Shown here piece after piece: positions 28,141 through 36,228 of a stretch of 44,475 nucleotides of DNA (position 1 is its first letter; each line of letters opens with the position of its first letter). A program made the translations under genes and the position numbers. The stretch is from a bacterium (lineage in GTDB: Bacteria; Sysuimicrobiota; Sysuimicrobiia; Sysuimicrobiales; Humicultoraceae): the NCBI GenBank assembly GCA_030018905.1, contig JASEHJ010000003.1:1-44475 (forward strand), written 5' to 3'. The notes beneath the pieces were generated by a model that worked only from the letters and a program-made list of their open reading frames with translations, did not search any database and was not told where the DNA came from.

Positions 28141-29679
28141 ATGGAGCCTGCGATGATCCGTGCCACCGCACTGATGCTCGGTCTCTTGCTCGCGGCCGCT
28201 CTTCCCCATCCCGAGCGCTCGTCGGCATCTTCGTTCCAACACGTCGTCGTGATCGTGATAGACGGCGCCAGGCCCGACTACCTGGATCTCACGCCGATGC
28301 CCAACCTGCGACGGCTGATGCGCGACGGCACGGTCTACACCCGCGCTTGGATCGGGCAGATGATCGCCAACACCCCGCCGGTACACGCCACCCTGGCCAC
28401 CGGAACGCTCCCGCGCACCAACGGCGTGATCGGCTTCGGCTGGAAGGACCCCTCCACCGGGCGGATGACCTGGCCAACATCCATGGAGGCGGTGATGCGC
28501 GGCGAGCAGCAGCGGGTGCTGGCCGCCGCCGGGGTGCCGACGATCGCAGGCACCTTGCGGGCCAGGCGGCCCGGGCTCGTGGCAGCGTCGGTCAGTTCCA
28601 GCAAGTTCTTTGCCGCGGATGCGATGGGGCTGGAGGCGAACTACGTGGTCTTCCGCACCCGGCCGTCGCGCACGACCTCTCAGCCCTCGGCCGTGCCTGG
28701 GCGCGAGCCGCCCTCCGGGGTGCTCGACGCGCCCTCGCTGCGCGATCCGCGCAATCCCGCGGACGCGTGGGCCACCGACGCCGCGCTGGCGCTCTTCCGG
28801 GCGGTGCGGCCCCAGGTGCTCCTGCTGAACCTGCCGGCCACGGACGAGCAGGGCCACGCCACCGGCGGCATCGTCGCCCCGGAGATCATGAGCCGGATCG
28901 TGCAGATCGCCGACGTTCAGATCGGTCGCCTGCTGCGCGCGTACGAGGACGCGGGCATCCTGTCGCAGACGCTCTGGGTCGTGACATCGGATCACGGCAT
29001 GGTGCCCGGCGAGCGGCTGGTTGACGTTGCCCAACTCCGAAAGGCCGCTGCGGAGGCCGGGGCACGCCTGATGGGCGGCGGTGGATCCAGCGCGGAGTTC
29101 TGGGTTGATGACACCGGGAAGATCGAGGCAGCCGCCCGGGCCATCGCAGGAGTCGGCCTTCCCGGCGTTTCCGCCGTCTATCGCAAGGTGCGTGAGGGCG
29201 CCGGCTTCGCCTATATCCCCGTGGAAGTCGGACCGCCCGTGCCCGGGGATCTCGACGCGGCCTACCGCTATCTCTTCTCGACCTTTGCCGGGGCCCACGG
29301 ACCTGAGATCGCGGTCCCGTACCGCGAGAACACGATCAACCGCGGCGATCAGCCCACCGACCCGACCCTGCCGTTTCGCTATCGCGGCTCGCACGGTGGG
29401 GTATCCTGGCTGATACAGCACATCCCCCTGGTCATCAGCGGCCCGGGAGTCCGGCGAGGGCTGGTCGCCGACTACCCGGCCCGGGTGGTGGACATAGCGC
29501 CCACGATTCTGGCCCTGCTGGGCGCCGTCCCAACCGGCATGGACGGTATCGTGCTGGGCGACGCGTTTGATGTCCCGCCGGGCGGCTCGCTGGAACTCCA
29601 GGAGGCCCAGGCCCGCCGTCTCCGTCCGCTTCAGGACGCCCTGATCGCGGCGTCCCGGCGTGATCGGACCGGACGTTAG
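28141..29679 (+). CDS. Alkaline phosphatase family/type I phosphodiesterase-nucleotide pyrophosphatase, secreted
   Basis: Signal peptide; VVIVIDGARPDYLDLTPMPNLRRLMRDG, NTPPVHATLATG, VVTSDHGM, YRGSHGG. Confidence 0.9.
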   Translation: MEPAMIRATALMLGLLLAAALPHPERSSASSFQHVVVIVIDGARPDYLDLTPMPNLRRLMRDGTVYTRAWIGQMIANTPPVHATLATGTLPRTNGVIGFGWKDPSTGRMTWPTSMEAVMRGEQQRVLAAAGVPTIAGTLRARRPGLVAASVSSSKFFAADAMGLEANYVVFRTRPSRTTSQPSAVPGREPPSGVLDAPSLRDPRNPADAWATDAALALFRAVRPQVLLLNLPATDEQGHATGGIVAPEIMSRIVQIADVQIGRLLRAYEDAGILSQTLWVVTSDHGMVPGERLVDVAQLRKAAAEAGARLMGGGGSSAEFWVDDTGKIEAAARAIAGVGLPGVSAVYRKVREGAGFAYIPVEVGPPVPGDLDAAYRYLFSTFAGAHGPEIAVPYRENTINRGDQPTDPTLPFRYRGSHGGVSWLIQHIPLVISGPGVRRGLVADYPARVVDIAPTILALLGAVPTGMDGIVLGDAFDVPPGGSLELQEAQARRLRPLQDALIAASRRDRTGR

Positions 29680-29704
29680 CCCGGGAGAGCGCCAAACAGG
29701 CCTA

Positions 29705-29774
29705 GACTCCCCCTTCCGTGGGAATAACCAGAGCGACGCGGGCCACGGCACTCGGCCCGCTCTCAGGGGGAGTC
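29705..29774 (+). promoter_or_regulatory. Long inverted repeat overlapping the RBS of the downstream gene
   Basis: GACTCCCCC (29705-29713) pairs with GGGGGAGTC (29766-29774); inner GCGGGCC (29738-29744) pairs with GGCCCGC (29754-29760). Confidence 0.7.
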
Positions 29775-29778
29775 GGAT

Positions 29779-30267
29779 ATGGAAAACACGGAGCTGGAAC
29801 GCCTGCAAGCGCGAATCGAGCACCTGGAGCGCCGGCAGCGGGCCGGCCTGCTGAGATGGTGCTTGAGCCTGGTGGCAGTTGGGGTGCTGGCGTTCGGGGT
29901 GCAGCAGGCCGCCTCGCAGAACGACATCCTCAGGGTGCGCGGCCTGGAGGTCATTGACGCCTCGGGCAACGTCCGCATCGGGCTCAATGTTCAGCCGGAT
30001 GGAACCGCGGAGGTCCTGCTCTCCGAGGCCGCGGGGCGCGGGCGCATGTGGCTCAACGTGCGGTCTGACGGCACACCCGGCATCATCATCGCCGATGCCA
30101 GCGGCCGGGGCCGCATCTGGTTCGTGGCCTCACCGGACCGGCCTTCAGGCCTTGTTATGTCCGATGGGTTGGGCCGGGGCCGCGTCTGGTTGAACGCGTT
30201 CCCGGACGGGACGCCGGGTCTCGTGCTGGTGGACAACTCCGGAAAGGTCAGGTTCCAGGCGCCCTAG
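29779..30267 (+). CDS. Membrane-anchored protein with tandem ~23-aa repeats
   Basis: Coiled-coil/TM N-terminus, then repeats ...GRGRMWLNVRSDGTPGIIIADASGRGRIWF...GRGRVWLNAFPDGTPGLVLVDNSGK. Confidence 0.82.
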   Translation: MENTELERLQARIEHLERRQRAGLLRWCLSLVAVGVLAFGVQQAASQNDILRVRGLEVIDASGNVRIGLNVQPDGTAEVLLSEAAGRGRMWLNVRSDGTPGIIIADASGRGRIWFVASPDRPSGLVMSDGLGRGRVWLNAFPDGTPGLVLVDNSGKVRFQAP

Positions 30268-30304
30268 CCCGGACACAGCGTCAATGCCGGTCCAGCGTGC
30301 GGCC

Positions 30305-31078
30305 CTACTTGAGGCTGCCGCGTAGGACGTCGAGCAGCCCCATGCAGACCCGCTTCGTTCGGCCGTCCTCGTCCAGGTTCGGATTCCAACTTGACACCGA
30401 AATGGCAACCACTCGGTTGGTGTGTGCTAGGCGAGCGAAGACCTCGGCCAGTTCCGACGCCGATGGGCCACCTTGAGCAAGGTAGTTCTGGGCAGGGGCA
30501 TCCATCGGGTTCACGACATCGGTGTCGAAATGGACGTACAGAGGCCCCTCCGGCAGACCTTCCTCAAGCAACGTCCTGACGTCGCCCACGAGGCGCACGG
30601 ACGAATGTTCAAGAGCCTCTCGCTCTCCGGGGTCTAGATCGCGCGCGTCCGCAAGGATCACCTGTCGCTCTGACAGGTTCCGTAGATCCGCGGCTTCCAC
30701 GAGCCTCTGCTCCCCGCGCCCTACGATCATCGCGAGGGGCATTCCTCCAAGGAATCCACTTGGAGTTGTCTCCCGGGTGTTGAAGTCTCCGTGCGCGTCA
30801 AACCAGATCAGCGTGGGGTTGGTGTCTGCACGCTGGAGACCAGCCAGTACGCCTATGGCCGAGCAGCAGTCCCCTGAAATGCTGACAGGTCTCTCGCCGC
30901 GGCGCATCGCGTCGCAAACGAGATCTGAGAGGCCCCGAAGCAGAGGCGAAATCGTTGCGATTTGGTCGCCATGACCAAGAGCCTGCCTGTTCGCTACGTG
31001 AGAACTGAGCCCGAGCGCCTCGAGCTGAGAATACGCCTCATCCAGGAAGTAGGGGGTGACAATGAATCGGTCGGACAT
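30305..31078 (-). CDS. Arginase/ureohydrolase-family protein with divergent metal site
   Basis: WFDAHGDFNTRET, HFDTDVVNP; canonical GGDH replaced by SGDCC; CGGAGG SD before ATG 31078. Confidence 0.85.
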   Translation of the reverse strand: MSDRFIVTPYFLDEAYSQLEALGLSSHVANRQALGHGDQIATISPLLRGLSDLVCDAMRRGERPVSISGDCCSAIGVLAGLQRADTNPTLIWFDAHGDFNTRETTPSGFLGGMPLAMIVGRGEQRLVEAADLRNLSERQVILADARDLDPGEREALEHSSVRLVGDVRTLLEEGLPEGPLYVHFDTDVVNPMDAPAQNYLAQGGPSASELAEVFARLAHTNRVVAISVSSWNPNLDEDGRTKRVCMGLLDVLRGSLK

Positions 31079-31203
31079 CTGCGTAACCTCCGTGGTTCGG
31101 GGAACTTCCACTATTCACTATAGCAGGGGGCTCTGCAGGAGATCTTCGAACCGCTCTGAAAGGCAACCCTCTACCCGTGGATGTCCTTAATGCTATCCCT
31201 TTG

Positions 31204-31232
31204 TTGCTTCAGAATGCAATAGGTGTTACACT
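31204..31232 (+). promoter_or_regulatory. Candidate promoter for the chrB operon, leaderless geometry
   Basis: TTGCTT (31204-31209), 17 bp, TACACT (31227-31232), 6 nt to ATG at 31239; no SD. Confidence 0.6.
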
Positions 31233-31238
31233 CAAACC

Positions 31239-32207
31239 ATGGGCTGGGTTGTCTTCTCCTATTCCCTGCCGTCGAAACCACGGTCAAGCCCTCGGGTCGC
31301 CGTCTGGCGACGCCTACGCTCCTTGGGGGCCGTCTCCCCGAAGGACGGCGTGCACGTCCTTCCCGGCCGAGACGAATGCGTCGAGGCGTTTCAGTGGCTT
31401 GGGCATGAGGTCGAGCAGGCCAAGGGAAGCGCCCTGGTGATGCGCGTCGAGCGCTTCGAGGGACTCCCGGATGCACAGCTTATCGATCTCTTTCAGCGCG
31501 CGCGAAACCGAGACTACGAAGAGCTCGATGCTCAGGCCTCGCGCCTTGAGAGAAGCCTTGGAAGAAGCGGCAGGCGACGGCCGCAAGACCTTGGGCAAGC
31601 GAGAGACGACCTGGAGCGGCTCCGGCAACGAGATGCGGAGATCGCGCGGGTAGACTTCTTCGACTGTCCTGAAGCCGCCCCCGTGGCGGCACGTCTTGGC
31701 AGAATCGCCCAGCTCCTTTCCCCGGCACCCTCCGGCAAAGCAGCGGTTCCCGCTGCGACCGTCGCCGCCTATCGGGACAAGCGCTGGGTCACGCGGGCTC
31801 ATCCCCATGTTGACCGTCTGGCTTGCGGGTGGCTCATCCGCCGGTTCATCAACCCGCGTGCCGCGATCCGATACGCGGAGACGCCTGAGCCGGACGAGGT
31901 AGCTTTCGACATGACCGGCAGCGAGTTTGGCCATCGCGGCAATCTCTGCACGTTCGAAACCATGCTGAAGGCATTCGGCCTGGACGACCCCGGCCTGCGT
32001 GCCATCGCCGAGATCGTCCATGAGATTGACCTGCGAGACGGCCGATACGCGCGCGCGGAGATAGTCGGGGTCGATGCCATTCTCCGGGGCTGGCTGACGC
32101 TTCCGGACCACGAACGAGAATCGCACGGCATTGCGCTTTTCGAGGGACTGTACGCCGCATTCTCCCAGACATCTGGCCGTCCGCCTCAGAGAAAGAAGCG
32201 CAGGTAA
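31239..32207 (+). CDS. ChrB-like protein (N- and C-terminal ChrB domains)
   Basis: N-term WVVFSYSLPSKPRSSPRVAVWRRLRSLGAV; C-term KRWVTRAHPHVDRLACGWLIRRFINPRAAIRYAE...GNLCTFETMLKAFGL. Confidence 0.85.
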   Translation: MGWVVFSYSLPSKPRSSPRVAVWRRLRSLGAVSPKDGVHVLPGRDECVEAFQWLGHEVEQAKGSALVMRVERFEGLPDAQLIDLFQRARNRDYEELDAQASRLERSLGRSGRRRPQDLGQARDDLERLRQRDAEIARVDFFDCPEAAPVAARLGRIAQLLSPAPSGKAAVPAATVAAYRDKRWVTRAHPHVDRLACGWLIRRFINPRAAIRYAETPEPDEVAFDMTGSEFGHRGNLCTFETMLKAFGLDDPGLRAIAEIVHEIDLRDGRYARAEIVGVDAILRGWLTLPDHERESHGIALFEGLYAAFSQTSGRPPQRKKRR

Positions 32208-32245
32208 CCACTTGAGACGGGAATGAAACCCAGGAGGTGGTTCGT

Positions 32246-32686
32246 GTGAAGTGGGTGACTCGCAAGAATGCCAACGTCGATCGCATTGCCTGTCCGTGGC
32301 TGATCAAGCGGGTCATTGACCCCGACGCAACCTTCCTGTTTGTGCCGGTCGAGGAGGTCCTGGCCGTCGCAGAGCGCGACCAAGCGATCCCCTTCGGCGT
32401 TAAGGGCGTTGAACTCGGTCACGTTGACGGGCGCTGCAGTTTTGAGTCTATCCTCATGAAGTATAACGTCACGGACCCCGCCCTGCGCCTCTTGGGGCGC
32501 ATTGTTCACGGTGCGGATATTCCTGCCGAGATCACGATTGAGCCGGAAGCGGCAGGACTGCGGGCTGTCGCGTACGGGTTTGCCAGCATCCATGGCGAGA
32601 ACGATCAGGAAAAGATCCGTCTCGAAACCCCGGTATACGATGCGCTATATGCATGGTGCCAGCATCGGGTTGCTCAGGAGGGGTAG
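32246..32686 (+). CDS. Stand-alone ChrB C-terminal domain protein
   Basis: VKWVTRKNANVDRIACPWLIKRVIDPDATFLFVP...GRCSFESILMKYNV; AGGAGG then GTG at 32246. Confidence 0.87.
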   Translation: MKWVTRKNANVDRIACPWLIKRVIDPDATFLFVPVEEVLAVAERDQAIPFGVKGVELGHVDGRCSFESILMKYNVTDPALRLLGRIVHGADIPAEITIEPEAAGLRAVAYGFASIHGENDQEKIRLETPVYDALYAWCQHRVAQEG

Positions 32687-32693
32687 CGGACAT

Positions 32694-33593
32694 ATGAGTC
32701 TGAAGCTCCTGGGATCGGTTCGGCTCCCGCCCCAAGACTCAGGTGGGTTCGACCATGGGGATGTGCACCTGCCCACGGGGCGCGTGTTCGTTGCGCATAC
32801 GGCCCGAGGCACTGTCGAAGTCATTGATGGCCAGCGGGCCGAACACGTGCGCACCATCGACGACTGTCCGGAAGCCAGTGGTGTCCTGTGTGCTCAGGAG
32901 GAAGGGCTTGTGTTCGCCGCGGCCCGAGGGGCAGGGAAGATCCTGGTGATTCGTGCGGACTCGGGCGAGGTCAGCGGTGACATCCAGGCCGGTTCAAAAC
33001 CGAACGGATTGGCGTGGGATTCGCGAAGGAAGCACCTACTCATCGCCGACGTTCAGGACCACCATGTCCGGCTCGTCGATCCCTTCCTGCGGCACGTGCT
33101 GAGGGAAGCCCCGCTCCCTGGGCGCCCCCGGTGGTGCGTCTACGACCAGGACGAGGACCGCTTCCTGGTGAACATCCGCGACCCGGCGTGCGTCGCTGTT
33201 CTAGCTGCTGACTCACTGGAAGAGTGGGGCCGGTGGCCGGTCTCGGCCGCCGGGCCTCACGGACTCGATCTGGACCTCGAAAGAGGCCAGGCATTTGTCG
33301 CCTGCGACGAGGGAGTCGTTTCCGCCCTCGACCTCGCCACTGGGCGCGAGCTTGGGACCGCAGAAATCGCCGGGGAACCGGACGTGATCTGGCACAACGC
33401 TGTACGCGGTCGCCTCTACGTGGCCATAGGACGGCCCGGTGTGGTCGACGTAGTTGATACTCCGATGCTGAGGCGAGTCGAGCAGATCACCACCGAAGAA
33501 GGCGCTCACACGACAGCCTTCGACCGGGCGCGTCAGCGGCTCTTCGTATTCCTCCCGCGGAGCTGTCGCGTTGCGGTGTACGAGGAGGTGTGA
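32694..33593 (+). CDS. YncE/NHL-type beta-propeller repeat protein, no evident signal peptide
   Basis: HGDVHLPTGRVFVAHTARGTVEVIDG, GAGKILVIRADSGEV, RGRLYVAIGRPGVVDVVDT repeats; AGGAGGGG SD. Confidence 0.85.
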   Translation: MSLKLLGSVRLPPQDSGGFDHGDVHLPTGRVFVAHTARGTVEVIDGQRAEHVRTIDDCPEASGVLCAQEEGLVFAAARGAGKILVIRADSGEVSGDIQAGSKPNGLAWDSRRKHLLIADVQDHHVRLVDPFLRHVLREAPLPGRPRWCVYDQDEDRFLVNIRDPACVAVLAADSLEEWGRWPVSAAGPHGLDLDLERGQAFVACDEGVVSALDLATGRELGTAEIAGEPDVIWHNAVRGRLYVAIGRPGVVDVVDTPMLRRVEQITTEEGAHTTAFDRARQRLFVFLPRSCRVAVYEEV

Positions 33594-33622
33594 CGTGAGC
33601 CGCCTTCCGAAATGGTAGGACA

Positions 33623-33699
33623 TGGTGGGCCCTGGTGGACTCGAACCACCGACCTCACCCTTATCAGGGGTGCGCTCTCACCACCTGAGCTAAGGGCCC
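33623..33699 (-). tRNA. tRNA-Ile (anticodon GAT), CCA encoded
   Basis: GGGCCCTTAGCTCAGGTGGTGAGAGCGCACCCCTGATAAGGGTGAGGTCGGTGGTTCGAGTCCACCAGGGCCCACCA; loop CTGATAA. Confidence 0.97.
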
Positions 33700-33733
33700 A
33701 CGGGCAGCATCGAGTATACCCGCCGTCACCAGT

Positions 33734-34924
33734 TCAGGCAACTGCAGGAGGCCCGCCGGCAAACTCTCTTCGCACCTGCGCGAGCAGCTCCGGCCGCGCC
33801 ATCAGGTCGTACGCCGTCAGCGCCATGGCCTTCGCCGCCGCGAGCATCGCCTCCAGGCCGCGATCCCCAAGCGATGCCTCACGAAACTCCAGGGTGTGCC
33901 CAACCATGTCCTTGGGGCCGATCGCCACATACGGGTGGATGGACGGGATCGCCTGGCTGAGATCGCCCATGTCCGTAGAGCCCATGCGCGGACGGTCAGG
34001 AGGGGTGTCCTCGGGCCATCCCAGGACCTCCAGGTGCCGGCTGAACGCCCCTGCCAGGGCGCGGTTGGGCTTGATTGCCTCGTAGCCCTTGCGAGATGCG
34101 TGCTCCAGGGTCGTCCCGGTGGCCAGGGCGGCCCCGCGGGCGATGTTGATCACCCGCTCCAGCAGCTCGCGGGCGTATCCGTCGTCCGTCGCCCGCACCG
34201 TTAGCACGGCCTCGGCACGGTCGGGAATGATGTTGGGTGCTGCCCCGCCGTAGGTGATGATGCCGTGGATCCTGGCGTCGTCGCGCACCTGCTGACGAAG
34301 CAGTCCTATCCCCACGAACGTCTGGATGAGACCGTCCAGAGCGTTCACGCCTTCGTCCGGGGCGGCAGCGGCATGCGCCGATCTTCCGGCAAACGTGACC
34401 GCCAGACGGTAGGAAGTCAGGGATGGCCGGCCTGAGAGGGTGTAGCTTGCCGGATGGAACATCATGGCCGCATCCACGCCCTGGAAGGCGCCGCGCTCCA
34501 GCATGATCACCTTCCCGCCGCCGCCTTCCTCTGCCGGGGTCCCCATCACCGCTACGCGGCCCTTCAGGTGCTGCCGGACCGCGGCCAGCCCGATGCCGGC
34601 TCCCAGCGCCGCCGTGCATATTAGGTTGTGGCCGCACGCGTGCCCTATCTCTGGGAGCGCGTCGTACTCCGCCAGGATCGCGACGGTAGGCCCGTGATCC
34701 GATCCCGCGATATCTGCCCGAAACGCGGTTTCCAGATCCGCCACGCCGCGCTCCACGCGGAACCCGTATTGTTCAAGCGCCTCGGTCAGCCAGGCGGCCG
34801 CCTGGCGCTCCTGAAAAGCGATCTCCGGCGTGGCGTGTATGCGGCGGGCAAGCTCGATCAGTTCGCCTGATGCGGCGTCAATTGCCGATAGAATCTGTGC
34901 GTGCATGAGTTGTGTCGCCTCCAT
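33734..34924 (-). CDS. M20 family metallopeptidase/amidohydrolase (AbgB/M20D-like)
   Basis: VAILAEYDALPEIGHACGHNLICTAALGAG; TPAEEGGGGKVIML. Confidence 0.92.
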   Translation of the reverse strand: MEATQLMHAQILSAIDAASGELIELARRIHATPEIAFQERQAAAWLTEALEQYGFRVERGVADLETAFRADIAGSDHGPTVAILAEYDALPEIGHACGHNLICTAALGAGIGLAAVRQHLKGRVAVMGTPAEEGGGGKVIMLERGAFQGVDAAMMFHPASYTLSGRPSLTSYRLAVTFAGRSAHAAAAPDEGVNALDGLIQTFVGIGLLRQQVRDDARIHGIITYGGAAPNIIPDRAEAVLTVRATDDGYARELLERVINIARGAALATGTTLEHASRKGYEAIKPNRALAGAFSRHLEVLGWPEDTPPDRPRMGSTDMGDLSQAIPSIHPYVAIGPKDMVGHTLEFREASLGDRGLEAMLAAAKAMALTAYDLMARPELLAQVRREFAGGPPAVA

Positions 34925-34973
34925 GGGGAATTGAATGAGATTTCTTCGGCGCGTGCCCGCGGCTGTCCTCTTG

Positions 34974-36191
34974 CTACGCGATCGTGATGCGCGCGAACCG
35001 TCGCCGGCCGACCTGAACGACCAGCCCCTGACGGGCGGGGACGATCGCCTCCACGTCGTGGATTCGGCCGCCGTCCACGCTGACGCCGCCCTGGCTGATG
35101 AGCCGCCTCGCCTCGGTGTTGCTCTCCGCCAGCCCGGTCACCACCAGTAGTCGGATCAGGCGGATCCGCCCATCGGGCGCCTCATCCGCGGGGACGTACG
35201 CCTCCGGGATTTCGTCGGGCAGTTCCTTTCCAACGAAGAGCCGCTCGAACGCGGCCTCAGCGGAGCGGGCCGCTTCCTCGCCGTGCCAGAGCGCGACGAT
35301 GGCCCCGGCCAGGCGCCGCTTGGCGTCCCGTGGGTGCACGCTTCCGGCTTCCAGCCCTTCGCGAATCGCCGTGACCTCTTCCATGGGCACGTCCGTGGCG
35401 TACTCGAAGTAGTCGGGCATAAGCGCGTCGGGGATGGACATCGCCTTGCCGAACATCTCGGAGGGCGGCTCGGTTATCCCAATGGCGTTGCCCAGGGACT
35501 TGCTCATCTTCTCGACCCCGTCGAGCCCCGGCAGCAACGGCGTCAGCACCACAACCTGCGGCGACTGCCCCACCTCGCGCTGGAGATCGCGTCCCATCAG
35601 GTTGTTGAACTTCTGGTCGGTGCCTCCGAGTTCTACATCGGCCTCCAGCGCAACCGAGTCGTAGGCCTGGCAGATGGGGTAGAGCAGCTCGTGCATGTGG
35701 ATCGGCGCCCCGCTGCGCAGCCGGGTGGTGAAGTCGTCGCGCTCCAGGATGCGCGCGACGGTAACGCGCGAGGTCAGCCGGATCACGTCGGCGAACGACA
35801 GCGCGCCCAACCACTGGCTGTTGAACGTCACCCTTGTGCGCACGGGGTCGAGGATCAGGCCGTACTGCTCGCGGTAGGTTTGGGCGTTGGATGCGACCTC
35901 CTCGGGCGAGAGCATCGGGCGCGACTGTTTCTTGCCCGTGGGGTCGCCGATCATAGCGGTGAAGTCGCCGATCACGATGATAACCTCGTGGCCCAGATCC
36001 TGAAACTGCCGCATCTTGCGAAGCACTATCGCGGTGCCCAGGTGCAGGTCGGGCGCAGAGGGATCGAGGCCGAGCTTGACCCGCAGCGGGCGGCCAAGGC
36101 GCAGCTTGGCCAGGAGATCCTCCTCGGAGATGATCTCGGCGCAGCCGCGCCGCAGCCGTAGCAGTTGCTCTTCGGGTGAAAGAAACGCCAT
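34974..36191 (-). CDS. tyrS: Tyrosyl-tRNA synthetase
   Basis: [13 protein letters not shown] (HIGH-like), [13 protein letters not shown]-terminal S4 domain. Confidence 0.97.
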   Translation of the reverse strand: MAFLSPEEQLLRLRRGCAEIISEEDLLAKLRLGRPLRVKLGLDPSAPDLHLGTAIVLRKMRQFQDLGHEVIIVIGDFTAMIGDPTGKKQSRPMLSPEEVASNAQTYREQYGLILDPVRTRVTFNSQWLGALSFADVIRLTSRVTVARILERDDFTTRLRSGAPIHMHELLYPICQAYDSVALEADVELGGTDQKFNNLMGRDLQREVGQSPQVVVLTPLLPGLDGVEKMSKSLGNAIGITEPPSEMFGKAMSIPDALMPDYFEYATDVPMEEVTAIREGLEAGSVHPRDAKRRLAGAIVALWHGEEAARSAEAAFERLFVGKELPDEIPEAYVPADEAPDGRIRLIRLLVVTGLAESNTEARRLISQGGVSVDGGRIHDVEAIVPARQGLVVQVGRRRFARITIA

Positions 36192-36228
36192 GCCCCAACC
36201 TCCGCAAGCCGGCCTGAGATACCTTAGC

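Noticed and set aside
28087-29823. 578-aa minus ORF opposite the phosphodiesterase
   Set aside because: Antisense of a gene with clear AP-superfamily motifs; composition typical of an antisense frame.
26088-33699. Genomic island bounded by tRNA-Ala and tRNA-Ile
   Set aside because: No integrase, no duplicated tRNA 3' end and no obvious composition shift; the two tRNAs alone do not support an island.
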